Shown here piece by piece: positions 23,701 to 32,034 of a stretch of 39,369 nucleotides of DNA. The DNA comes from Chitinophagales bacterium (GTDB taxonomy: Bacteria > Bacteroidota > Bacteroidia > Chitinophagales > JABDMM01), in the NCBI GenBank assembly GCA_013001465.1, contig JABDMM010000054.1:1-39369 (forward strand), in the 5' to 3' direction. The notes under the pieces were generated by a model, which saw only the letters and a list, made by a program, of their open reading frames with translations, did no database searches and was not told the DNA's origin. The first letter of the stretch is position 1. Every line of letters starts with the position of its first letter. The translations under genes and the position numbers were made by a program.

Positions 23701-24480
23701 CTAATTTCCTGAGAACTCAGGCTTTCTTTTTTCCAGGAATGCTTTCAAACCTTCTTTGTAATCCATGCTTCTACCAGCGATCTCCTGGCAGAAAGCTTCA
23801 TACTCGAGCATAGTATCGAGGTCAGATCCTAAAGCTTTGTTCAACATCTTTTTCATCATAGCAATCGCTTTCGTTGGAGCATTGGCATAATACCCTGCAA
23901 TGCTATTCACTTTTTCATCTAATTCCTCCGGAGAAGTCACGTAGTTTATTATTCCAAGACTTTTAGCTTCTTCAGCAGAAACTTTATTACCCATGGTCGC
24001 GATCTCAAAGGCTTTATTATAACCTACTAGCGATGGAAGGAAAAACGAAGAACCGGAATCGAGGACAAGCCCGACATTTACGAATACTTCTATGAGATTT
24101 GCTTTTGATGATGCTATGATCATATCACATGCCAGAGCCAATGAACACCCAGCACCTGCTGCGACTCCATTCAGTCTGCAAATAACAGGCTTTGGCATCT
24201 GTCTTACTCCACGTATTATTGGATTGTATCTCTGATACAGAGATTCTGCAAAACTTTTCTTGTTGTTGCTTTGAAAATCCTTGAGGTCTTGTCCGGAACA
24301 GAATGCCTTGCCTGCTCCTGTGATTACCAAAACCCTAATTCCTTCATCTTTTTTCGCCTTTTTTAATGCATCCTGGAGCTCAAAGCTCATTTGGTCGTTG
24401 AATGCATTAAATACTTCGGGTCGGTCCAGAGTGATCGTACAGATCTTGTCTTTAACGTCGTAAATTAAGGTATTGAACAT
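23701..24480 (-). CDS. Enoyl-CoA hydratase/isomerase family protein, PaaG/PaaB-like
   Basis: 259 residues, the standard crotonase length. The oxyanion-hole parts are FCSGQDLKDF (about 60-69) and NGVAAGAGCSLALACDMI (about 104-121). The segment FVNVGLVLDSGSSFFLPSLVG has Asp at the position that is catalytic in PaaG-type 1,2-epoxyphenylacetyl-CoA isomerases, instead of the Glu pair of true hydratases. The C-terminal FLEKRKPEFSG is typical. A role in phenylacetate or fatty-acid catabolism is possible, but no other paa gene is in the window. It lies 26 nt after the PAP2-like gene and may be the last gene of the rpoN transcript. Confidence 0.85.
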   Translation of the reverse strand: MFNTLIYDVKDKICTITLDRPEVFNAFNDQMSFELQDALKKAKKDEGIRVLVITGAGKAFCSGQDLKDFQSNNKKSFAESLYQRYNPIIRGVRQMPKPVICRLNGVAAGAGCSLALACDMIIASSKANLIEVFVNVGLVLDSGSSFFLPSLVGYNKAFEIATMGNKVSAEEAKSLGIINYVTSPEELDEKVNSIAGYYANAPTKAIAMMKKMLNKALGSDLDTMLEYEAFCQEIAGRSMDYKEGLKAFLEKRKPEFSGN

Positions 24481-24506
24481 AGGTTATTGATTTGCAGGCA
24501 AAGATA

Positions 24507-25160
24507 TTAAGAAATGTATGGAATAATCCTTGGAAAAAGTTGAAAACCGATGAGCTGACCAATAATACCTACTGCATACCCCCAATATACTTCTTCTTGT
24601 TCATGCGCTGTAAGGATCAGTCTGCTCATACCTATTAGTCCGGCTATCATAATTGCCGCTGTAAGGAAAGGAATAATATTATATATGGAGTATCCGGCAG
24701 AAAAAATGATGAGTCCAACGATACTCCCGGCAGCCATAGCATGTATGCTGATCTTAAAATAAATGTTGATAATAAAAGATATAAAGGTCGCAGTCGTTGC
24801 TCCAGCGAGAAGATATATCAAGGTCTCATCTGCTCCGTAAATGTCATCTCTTCCTTTTATAAAGATCATCATGGCCCATAAATAGAAGCAACCTGTCGTT
24901 ATATAAGGTATTGTGCGATCTTTTCGATCCATGAGAGATATGCTCTTCACTAATTTTTGTGCTTTCATGATCAGGATCGTGATGATCGGAAAAATGGCAG
25001 TCATGATAAATACGATAATGACCAGCAAGGTCTTTCTATTATCATATTCAGCAAAATTGTAACGGTATGGATTGATAAGCATAAGGTAGATCAACCCAAT
25101 AGTTGGAAAGAATGGAGGAAGAAAGACTATTGATATCAGGTTGGCGAGGCGTTGCAGCAT
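24507..25160 (-). CDS. PAP2-like integral membrane protein
   Basis: 217 residues with six predicted membrane segments. KSISLMDRKDRTIPY (about 70-84), KISIHAMAAG (about 136-145) and SRLILTAHEQEEVYWG (about 180-195) look like a diverged acid-phosphatase triad (KxxxxxxRP, SGH, SRxxxxxHxxxD): the first Pro and the SGH serine are altered and the final Asp is Glu. Lipid-phosphate phosphatase activity may be changed or lost. It starts 1 nt after the rpoN stop. I believe this rpoN neighbour recurs in Bacteroidota. Confidence 0.65.
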   Translation of the reverse strand: MLQRLANLISIVFLPPFFPTIGLIYLMLINPYRYNFAEYDNRKTLLVIIVFIMTAIFPIITILIMKAQKLVKSISLMDRKDRTIPYITTGCFYLWAMMIFIKGRDDIYGADETLIYLLAGATTATFISFIINIYFKISIHAMAAGSIVGLIIFSAGYSIYNIIPFLTAAIMIAGLIGMSRLILTAHEQEEVYWGYAVGIIGQLIGFQLFPRIIPYIS

Positions 25161-25161
25161 G

Positions 25162-26634
25162 TTAAAGTTCTTTTCTCAATCTGGCGACTGGAATATTCAG
25201 CAGCTCTCTATACTTTGCAACAGTTCTTCTGGCAATATTATATCCTTTCTCCTTGAGTTTTTCAGTAAGCTTTTGGTCTGAGAAAGGCTTACGTTTATTC
25301 TCCCCTTCTATGATCTCGGATAGGATCTTCTTTACTTCTCTTGTCGAAACCTCTTCTCCGCTATCTGTGGATAGTGATTCCGAAAAGAAATACTTCAGCA
25401 GAAACGTACCGAATTCAGTTTGTACATATTTACTATTGGCTACTCTTGAGACTGTAGAAATATCAAGGTTCGTTTTAAGGGCGATGTCTTTGAGGATCAT
25501 CGGCTTCATTTTCGTTTCATCTCCGGTAGAAAAGAATTTATACTGATGTTCCAGAATGGCATTCATCGTTTTGATCATCGTTTCTTGCCGTTGTTTGATA
25601 GCATCGATGAACCACTTTGCTGAATCGATCTTTCTTTTAATAAAGAGTATGGTCTCTTTTTCTTTTTTGCTTTTAGTTTCAGATCTGTTATAAGAAGTGA
25701 GCATTTCCCGAAAGCTATCGCTTACTCTTAACTCAGGAGCATTTCTTGAATTAAGGGTAAGAATCAACTCTCCTTCTTCATTACGAATTGTAAAATCCGG
25801 CACAATATATTTCTGTGCTTTAACCGGTGTAGTATAGGCGCTTCCCGGTTTTGGATTCAGTTTCAATATCTCTTCAAGAGCCTCTTTTAACTGGTCTTCC
25901 GAGATCTCTAGTGATTCAACCAGTTTCCTGTAGTGCTTTTTTGCGAACGCATCAAAATATTTATCCAGTATAAGAACAGCTAGTTGAACATATTCATCTT
26001 CCGGATTTTGGTCTCTTTCCAGCTGAAGCAATAAACATTCTCTCAAATCTCGTGCACCAACACCTGCTGGATCAAACTCTTGCACTTTCGTGAGAATTTC
26101 AGCGATCTCTTCTTCTTCAACGGTTAGGTTTTGCGCAAATGCCAGATCGTCAGATATTGCGATGAGCTCTCTTCGCAAGTAACCGTCATCATCAATGCTG
26201 CCAACGATCTGCTCTGCAATGATCGTTTCACGATCATCGAGATCCAACATTCCTAGTTGTTTACCAAGGTGTTCCTGAAAAGTCGCAACAACAGGAATCG
26301 GAATAGATTTATGCTCTTCGTCACTGGAGTAATTATTGCTTCGGGTCTTATAGGAAGGTTCATCATCATCGAAATATTCGGAAAGATCTATATCGGGTTC
26401 ATAAAGTTCATCTTCACTTTCTTCCTTTTCTTCAGTTTCTTCAGTTTCTGTATTTATATCATCATCTTTACGCTCGATTTCATCCTGACCTTCTTCAAGG
26501 GCCGGGTTGGTTTCCATTTCTTCCTGGATCCTCTGGTCGAGGGTAGCAGTAGGCACCTGCAGTAGCTTCATCAGCTGAATTTGCTGAGGGGAAAGTTTTT
26601 GAAGCTGTTTTTGTTTTAAATTTTGTTTAAGCAT
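25162..26634 (-). CDS. rpoN: RNA polymerase sigma-54 factor
   Basis: 490 residues. Region I is the Gln/Leu-rich activator-responsive start (LKQNLKQKQLQKLSPQQIQL, 2-21). Region II is a long acidic stretch (about 47-100). The core-binding domain follows, with DDDGYLRREL and FDPAGVGARDLRECLLLQL, and then the DNA-binding part with KDIALKTNLDISTVSRV (helix-turn-helix, -12 recognition). The RpoN box ARRTVAKYRE (468-477) recognises the -24 element. It directs core RNA polymerase to -24/-12 promoters and needs AAA+ activators, none of which is in the window. It is the first gene of a three-gene unit and diverges from asnS across 92 bp. Confidence 0.95.
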   Translation of the reverse strand: MLKQNLKQKQLQKLSPQQIQLMKLLQVPTATLDQRIQEEMETNPALEEGQDEIERKDDDINTETEETEEKEESEDELYEPDIDLSEYFDDDEPSYKTRSNNYSSDEEHKSIPIPVVATFQEHLGKQLGMLDLDDRETIIAEQIVGSIDDDGYLRRELIAISDDLAFAQNLTVEEEEIAEILTKVQEFDPAGVGARDLRECLLLQLERDQNPEDEYVQLAVLILDKYFDAFAKKHYRKLVESLEISEDQLKEALEEILKLNPKPGSAYTTPVKAQKYIVPDFTIRNEEGELILTLNSRNAPELRVSDSFREMLTSYNRSETKSKKEKETILFIKRKIDSAKWFIDAIKQRQETMIKTMNAILEHQYKFFSTGDETKMKPMILKDIALKTNLDISTVSRVANSKYVQTEFGTFLLKYFFSESLSTDSGEEVSTREVKKILSEIIEGENKRKPFSDQKLTEKLKEKGYNIARRTVAKYRELLNIPVARLRKEL

Positions 26635-26726
26635 ATCCCTTCAATTTCATCGTTATTTAAGGCATTAATAAAGAATCATGCCAAAATTACTAATTGAATA
26701 ATAATATAATTTAGCAATTTTGCAAA

Positions 26727-28268
26727 ATGGAGACGATAACTACTAACAAATTAACTTATATCAAGGACTTAGAGGCATTTGTTGGCCAAAAAGTTACTTT
26801 AAAAGGTTGGCTCGCCAATAAAAGAAGCGGAAAAGGAATTGCCTTTTTGATCCTTAGAGATGGCTCAGGCTTTTGCCAATGTGTTGTTACTGAAAGTGAT
26901 GTGGATGAGGAGTCTTTTGAGAACGCAAAATCCCTGACTCTGGAATCAGCATTTGAGATCGAAGGAAATGTCGTTCGGGATGAAAAACAAATGGGAGGCT
27001 TCGAATTGCAAGCAACGAAACTGAGAACGATTTCGATAGCTGAGGAATACCCTATTGCTAAAAAAGAGCATGGTGTGGATTTTCTGATGGACAGAAGGCA
27101 TCTTTGGCTGCGTTCGAGAAAACAATGGGCGCTGAGCAAGATCCGCAACACAGTAATATTCTCAATCCACCAATTTTTTCAGGAAAGGGACTTCGTTCAA
27201 ATGGATGCTCCAATTTTCACAGGAAATGCTTGTGAAGGAACAACAACTCTTTTTGAAACTGATTTCTTTGGAGATACAGCATATCTATCGCAATCAGGTC
27301 AGCTTTATGGTGAGGCAATGGCTATGGCGCAAGGATTGATATATACATTCGGACCAACTTTTAGAGCTGAAAAATCCAAAACGCGCAGACATCTTGCAGA
27401 ATTCTGGATGATAGAACCTGAAATGGCTTTCTATGATCTCGATATGGATATGGATATGATCGAGGAATTTATAAAGTATGTTATTAAGTCGGTTCTGGAT
27501 AAGAATAAGGATGAGCTCGAAATACTGGAACGTGATACTACCTCGCTGCAAAAGGTTGCAAATACGTTTCCAAGACTAACATACGAGAAAGCAGTTCGCA
27601 TCATCAAAGGTGAAGAAGATATCAACGGAAAGAACTCAATAACCACGCTTGAAGAGGATCTGAAGGAAGTTCTCGAGAAAATCGAAACCACCAACAAAGA
27701 CATCTCCGAGCGAGAAACCAGGATCGAAGCCGGTGGTATGAAAAAAGGAGAAGTCAACTTCAACCTTAACAAAATAGGCAAACTTAAAGCTGAGGTTAAA
27801 GAGTTTGAGTCCCTGGCAGAGAATATTCCGCAGTGGATAGAATCAGCAAAGAATTTCGAATTCGGCGGTGACTTTGGAGGATCTGATGAAACAGTATTAA
27901 CCCGGCTTTTCGATACTCCCGTTATGGTGTATAAATGGCCGGCGGCGATCAAGGCTTTCTACATGAAGGAAGATGAGGAAGATCCGAACTTCGTTAAAGG
28001 TGTTGACTTGCTTGCCCCGGAAGGTTTTGGAGAAATAGTAGGTGGCGGAGAACGAGAAACCAGCAAGGAGCTTTTGGTTAAAAAGATCAAGGAGCACGAT
28101 CTTCCTATGGAAGCTTTCGAATGGTATCTCGACCTTCGAAGGTTCGGCTCTGTTCCTCATGCAGGTTTCGGTTTGGGACTCGAAAGGCTTGTCGGTTGGA
28201 TCTGTAATATTCATCATATCCGCGAAACCATTCCTTTCCCAAGGGTAATGGGTCGTTTATTACCTTGA
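26727..28268 (+). CDS. asnS: Asparaginyl-tRNA synthetase
   Basis: 513 residues, longer than the usual about 465. The N-terminal OB fold (about 8-110, VTLKGWLANKRSGKGIAFLI) binds the anticodon. The class II core shows FRAEKSKTRRHLAEFWMIE (motif 2) and GFGLGLERLVGWICN (motif 3). Between them an insertion rich in Lys/Glu (about 300-375, KEVLEKIETTNKDISERE onward) predicts a coiled coil or helical hairpin; I think this is a known Bacteroidota trait. It ligates Asn to tRNA-Asn. It heads a run of four genes with gaps of 1, 1 and 0 nt. Confidence 0.95.
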   Translation: METITTNKLTYIKDLEAFVGQKVTLKGWLANKRSGKGIAFLILRDGSGFCQCVVTESDVDEESFENAKSLTLESAFEIEGNVVRDEKQMGGFELQATKLRTISIAEEYPIAKKEHGVDFLMDRRHLWLRSRKQWALSKIRNTVIFSIHQFFQERDFVQMDAPIFTGNACEGTTTLFETDFFGDTAYLSQSGQLYGEAMAMAQGLIYTFGPTFRAEKSKTRRHLAEFWMIEPEMAFYDLDMDMDMIEEFIKYVIKSVLDKNKDELEILERDTTSLQKVANTFPRLTYEKAVRIIKGEEDINGKNSITTLEEDLKEVLEKIETTNKDISERETRIEAGGMKKGEVNFNLNKIGKLKAEVKEFESLAENIPQWIESAKNFEFGGDFGGSDETVLTRLFDTPVMVYKWPAAIKAFYMKEDEEDPNFVKGVDLLAPEGFGEIVGGGERETSKELLVKKIKEHDLPMEAFEWYLDLRRFGSVPHAGFGLGLERLVGWICNIHHIRETIPFPRVMGRLLP

Positions 28269-28269
28269 T

Positions 28270-29820
28270 GTGAGTCCGGGATCAAAGATCTTCTATAGCC
28301 GTACACTACCAATTTTGTTTGGTGTGTTCATCGTATCTGTAATTTTAAGACTCCCCAATCTTGATCGGCCTCTATCAAAGCACCATGAATTCTGCACAGC
28401 CATAGCACTCAGGATAGTTCAGATCTGGGACGCAGAGGGGATTGAGAAGTTTGGCAGAAACCCGGTCATGAATTATCCGGGAGCAGAGAATAAGTACATA
28501 AATAACTACGCTAACACATCAGGCGATATGGTAGATGCGGAGGGGAATTATTATTATGTCTCACACCCGCCTTTTGCTTATTATTTGCCTTATTACGTCT
28601 TTACTGTTCTGAATATCAATCCAACAGTGCTCAGTTTGCAGGTGCTAAACATGCTTCTGCATTTTCTTTCAGGTCTATTTATATATATGACCGTGTGTCT
28701 CCTCAGCAAAACCAGGGTGAGAGGACAGGTGTTTGCACCAGCCTTGGTGGCGTTTCTTTTTTACATATTTGCCCCTCCTACCATGTGGTTCCAATCCAAT
28801 GTCTACATGGCGGACATGCTGGTTCATGTGATATTTATCATTGGCCTTTATACTGCATTGAAAATGATCATCAGGGAGAGGTTCTCGACTTTTAAATACC
28901 TCTTTGCATTCTTTCTGTCCATATTTCTCATGGTCTATACAAGCTGGCTGGGATTCTTTTTTACGTTTGCTTTGCTTATCTATGGCTTTGTAAGACTTCA
29001 GGATAACACCGGCTTTTTCATTCCTATTGCCCTTGCGATGCTGGCCACCTCAATTGCTATTGTACTTATCATTTACCAGTATTCATCTATCAATGGCTTC
29101 GATGCCTACTTCAGGGAAGCTGCAATGCGATTTGGTATGCGAAGTAGTTTTAGTGGGGCATCATCTGTAACAGGATGGATCTCAGAGAAGATAAACCAGG
29201 TGGTCTTGCTGTTCTTTAATTATGCTGTGAACTATGGACATATTATTCTCTTGATCGGGGTTTTGATATTTCAGACATTCAAAAAGAAAATGCCAAAACT
29301 GGAATTTAGTGAGAATGGCTATCGTTTCATCTGGTTATCGTCGCTTCCGGTGATCTTGCTGCATCTTGTTTTCTTAAACTATTCCGGGCAAGATTTCTCT
29401 GTTTTGTATGCATCGGCATTCTATGCAGTTTTAATGGGTATCATGTATGATAAAATGAAAGCGGTATTTGCAAAAAGATCGCTGCAGATGTGGATGGCAG
29501 GGATACTGGTCTTAGGTGTCTTTATGTATTACTTTGTAAACCGGCCCGGGTCTGAATCTATTAAAGGCTTTAAGTACAGTCATTACCGTGAAATAGCCAG
29601 GGAAATGAAGTCTGAGATCGAAGGTGGAGAGGTATTATTTGTGAGTGGTTACAAGCCTGATCCACAGCTGATCACGGAAATGCGCAGAAACATAAAGCAA
29701 GTTAAGAGCGAGGAAGAAGCTATAAAGTTTCTTAAATTTAGAGATCTTAGCGATGGTATACTCTTTAACTCGGAAGCAGATGGTAGCATTCGCGAAATAG
29801 TTAGAATAAAAAACGAGTAA
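28270..29820 (+). CDS. GT-C-type integral membrane glycosyltransferase-like protein
   Basis: 516 residues, starting at a GTG 1 nt after asnS (no nearer ATG in frame). A first membrane segment (about 12-30) is followed by a periplasmic loop with KHHEFCTAIALRIVQIW and YYYVSHPPFAYYLPYY, the ArnT/PMT-like layout in which an acidic residue in the first loop is catalytic. About ten further segments reach residue 430. A short soluble tail ends in IREIVRIKNE. It probably transfers a sugar from a polyprenyl-phosphate donor to a lipid or protein outside the inner membrane (inference). The coupling with asnS and a 2OG oxygenase has no clear meaning yet. Confidence 0.75.
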   Translation: MSPGSKIFYSRTLPILFGVFIVSVILRLPNLDRPLSKHHEFCTAIALRIVQIWDAEGIEKFGRNPVMNYPGAENKYINNYANTSGDMVDAEGNYYYVSHPPFAYYLPYYVFTVLNINPTVLSLQVLNMLLHFLSGLFIYMTVCLLSKTRVRGQVFAPALVAFLFYIFAPPTMWFQSNVYMADMLVHVIFIIGLYTALKMIIRERFSTFKYLFAFFLSIFLMVYTSWLGFFFTFALLIYGFVRLQDNTGFFIPIALAMLATSIAIVLIIYQYSSINGFDAYFREAAMRFGMRSSFSGASSVTGWISEKINQVVLLFFNYAVNYGHIILLIGVLIFQTFKKKMPKLEFSENGYRFIWLSSLPVILLHLVFLNYSGQDFSVLYASAFYAVLMGIMYDKMKAVFAKRSLQMWMAGILVLGVFMYYFVNRPGSESIKGFKYSHYREIAREMKSEIEGGEVLFVSGYKPDPQLITEMRRNIKQVKSEEEAIKFLKFRDLSDGILFNSEADGSIREIVRIKNE

Positions 29821-29821
29821 A

Positions 29822-30775
29822 ATGGAAATAGGAATTCCTTCAGTAGATCTGAGCCAGTATATCTCCGGCAACTCAGAAGCCAGAGCAGAATTTGTAAAGA
29901 AATTAGGTGAGGCATATGAAGATGTAGGATTTGTTGCGGTGAACAATCATGGAATACCGCAGGAATTGATCGATTCTTTCTACAACTATGTCGAGAAATT
30001 CTTTTCAATGGATTATGATAACAAATCACAATATGAGATCCCCGGACTTGCAGGTCAGCGTGGTTATACTTCTTTTGGTAAAGAGCATGCGAAAGGAAGC
30101 GATGCTCCGGATCTGAAAGAATTCTGGCAGATCGGTCAGGAGGTAAAGGGAGATGATCCTATCAAGAATCAATATCCCGATAACGTGAAGGTATCTGAGA
30201 TCCCTGAATTTACCGAACAGGGGAGGTATTTATATTCTGCTTTTGAGGAGGCTGGAAGCCATTTGCTAAAAGCTATTGCCGTATTTCTTGGATTAGAAGA
30301 GAATTACTTCGACGATAAAATTTATAATGGGAACAGCATTCTTCGGGCGATCCATTATCCACCTATCACTCAAGAACCAAAATCTGCAATACGCGCAGAG
30401 CAGCACGAGGATATAAATCTGATCACATTGCTGGTAGGAGCTTCTGCCGATGGTCTACAATTGTTGAACATGCAGAATGAATGGATAAATATCAGTGCAC
30501 CTCCGGGATTCATTGTCGTGAATGTCGGTGATATGTTGCAGCGTCTTACGAATAACAGGCTTCGGTCTACGACTCACCGAGTGGTAAATCCGCCTAAAGA
30601 GAAATGGCACACACACCGGTATTCGATCCCATTTTTCCTTCATCCAAGAAGTGAGATGTCGCTTGAATGCCTTGATTCATGTGTCGATGAAGAAAATCCG
30701 CTTCAATACGAGTCAATCACTGCCGGGGAGTATCTTGAAGAGAGACTTATCGAGATCGGGTTATTGAAAAAATAG
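29822..30775 (+). CDS. Fe(II)/2-oxoglutarate oxygenase, isopenicillin-N-synthase-like family
   Basis: 317 residues, cytosolic. The DIOX_N region (about 3-110) contains YEDVGFVAVNNHGIP. The jelly-roll core has the iron triad His195, Asp197 (EQHEDINLITLL) and His252 (STTHRVVNP), and the 2-oxoglutarate-binding Arg266-x-Ser268 (RYSIPFF). All required residues are present, so it should be active. Bacterial members of this group hydroxylate varied small molecules or amino-acid derivatives; most have no known substrate. It is not evidence for beta-lactam synthesis, as no NRPS is near. It begins 1 nt after the GT-C gene and abuts the chromate-type transporter. Confidence 0.88.
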   Translation: MEIGIPSVDLSQYISGNSEARAEFVKKLGEAYEDVGFVAVNNHGIPQELIDSFYNYVEKFFSMDYDNKSQYEIPGLAGQRGYTSFGKEHAKGSDAPDLKEFWQIGQEVKGDDPIKNQYPDNVKVSEIPEFTEQGRYLYSAFEEAGSHLLKAIAVFLGLEENYFDDKIYNGNSILRAIHYPPITQEPKSAIRAEQHEDINLITLLVGASADGLQLLNMQNEWINISAPPGFIVVNVGDMLQRLTNNRLRSTTHRVVNPPKEKWHTHRYSIPFFLHPRSEMSLECLDSCVDEENPLQYESITAGEYLEERLIEIGLLKK

Positions 30776-31936
30776 ATGCATAGGCAATTCTTAAAGGATA
30801 CTGCTAGTCTGGCATTAACAGCATTTGGGGGCCCGCAGGCGCACATTGCAATGATGTTGGATCTCTTTGTCGAAAAGCGGAAGTATCTCACTACGGAAGA
30901 ATTGATAGAATACAATGCGTTATGCCAGTTCCTGCCGGGACCTACATCCACCCAAACACTTGTATCAGTTGCTTATAAGATTGGAGGACCTAGTCTTGCT
31001 GCAATGGCATTAGCTATTTGGATATTACCGGCAGTGATCATCATGAGTGCATTATCATTTGGAATATTTTATCTGCAACAGAACCAGATCGATCTTTCGT
31101 TTCTTAAACTGGTATATCCAACAGCGGTGGGATTTATTGTGTATGCTGCAATTAAGATGAGTAGCAAAACGGTAAAAGACCTGAATACGATCTTAATATT
31201 TGCTTTCTCAATTGGACTTTCGTTGATGATTCGAAATCCGTGGTTTTTGCCTGTGATACTTCTGTTAGGGGGTATCATTTCTAATTTCAGCAAACAAGAA
31301 ACAGAGATGGTAGATCGGATAATACAGAAACCTAAATGGATTTTCCTGATCCTCTTTTTTGCGATCTTCGCAGGCAGCTTTTTGGCAGTGAGACTTACCG
31401 ATAATAAACTCGTCGACGTTTTCGAAACGATGTATCGCTTTGGTAGTTTGATATTTGGAGGTGGACAGGTTTTGATCCCGTTTATGGTCGAAGAACTCGT
31501 AATGCAAAAAGAATGGATCACAACGGATGAGTTTCTTACGGGCTGGGCAATGGTACAAGCAGTTCCCGGGCCGGTATTCTCTTTTTCAGCATTTGCAGGC
31601 GGACTAAGCATGAGAGAGAATGGAACTACCCTGCAATTGGCAGGAAATGCTCTTAGTGCGATAGGTATTTTTCTTCCGGGCTTGTTGCTGATCTTCTTTG
31701 TGTATCCGGTATGGCAGAACATCAAAAGATACGAGGTGATCCAGAAGGCACTTAAAGGTATAAACGCTGCCGCATCTGGATTAGTCGTTACTGCTGCTGT
31801 TGTTGTTTTTCAGACCTTAGGATTTTCATGGATGAATTTGGCAGTGATCATTGCGGTCACTATGATTCTATACTTCAGCAAAGTACCATCACCAGCAGTT
31901 GTAGCTATGGCACTGATTCTTGGATTCATTTTTTGA
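30776..31936 (+). CDS. Chromate transporter family (CHR) protein
   Basis: 386 residues, 10-12 membrane segments in two homologous halves. The first half has LTAFGGPQAHIAMM (14-27) and FLPGPTSTQ (52-60); the second has FGGGQVLIPFM and QAVPGPVFSFSAFAGG. This FGG...PGP pair per half is the CHR signature of the long, fused ChrA form. The family exports chromate, probably in exchange for sulfate or protons, but many members lack a tested role. There is no chromate-resistance regulator nearby. Its ATG directly follows the stop of the oxygenase gene, and a 98-nt gap follows before the next gene. Confidence 0.85.
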   Translation: MHRQFLKDTASLALTAFGGPQAHIAMMLDLFVEKRKYLTTEELIEYNALCQFLPGPTSTQTLVSVAYKIGGPSLAAMALAIWILPAVIIMSALSFGIFYLQQNQIDLSFLKLVYPTAVGFIVYAAIKMSSKTVKDLNTILIFAFSIGLSLMIRNPWFLPVILLLGGIISNFSKQETEMVDRIIQKPKWIFLILFFAIFAGSFLAVRLTDNKLVDVFETMYRFGSLIFGGGQVLIPFMVEELVMQKEWITTDEFLTGWAMVQAVPGPVFSFSAFAGGLSMRENGTTLQLAGNALSAIGIFLPGLLLIFFVYPVWQNIKRYEVIQKALKGINAAASGLVVTAAVVVFQTLGFSWMNLAVIIAVTMILYFSKVPSPAVVAMALILGFIF

Positions 31937-32034
31937 TGGTTACATTTTATGAACTCCTACCATCAACCGCATAGTGGTATAAAATTTGAAGTCATCGCTA
32001 TTGTAGTTATATTCGCAACTCAAAAATAATCCAA

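Noticed and set aside
27431-27952. Long Ser-rich minus-strand frame inside asnS
   Set aside because: It is the shadow of the Lys/Glu-rich coiled-coil insertion read on the other strand; no known domain.
29822-30775. Beta-lactam biosynthesis gene (isopenicillin N synthase)
   Set aside because: The family name covers many 2OG oxygenases; there is no ACV synthetase or other cluster gene, and the 2OG-binding Arg-x-Ser suggests an ordinary oxygenase.
31069-31725. 218-residue minus-strand frame inside the chromate transporter gene
   Set aside because: Antisense shadow of a membrane-protein gene without domain similarity; the plus-strand CHR motifs are clear.
30776-31936. Chromate resistance operon
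   Set aside because: Only the transporter is present; no chrB-like regulator or reductase, and the tight link is to an oxygenase and asnS.
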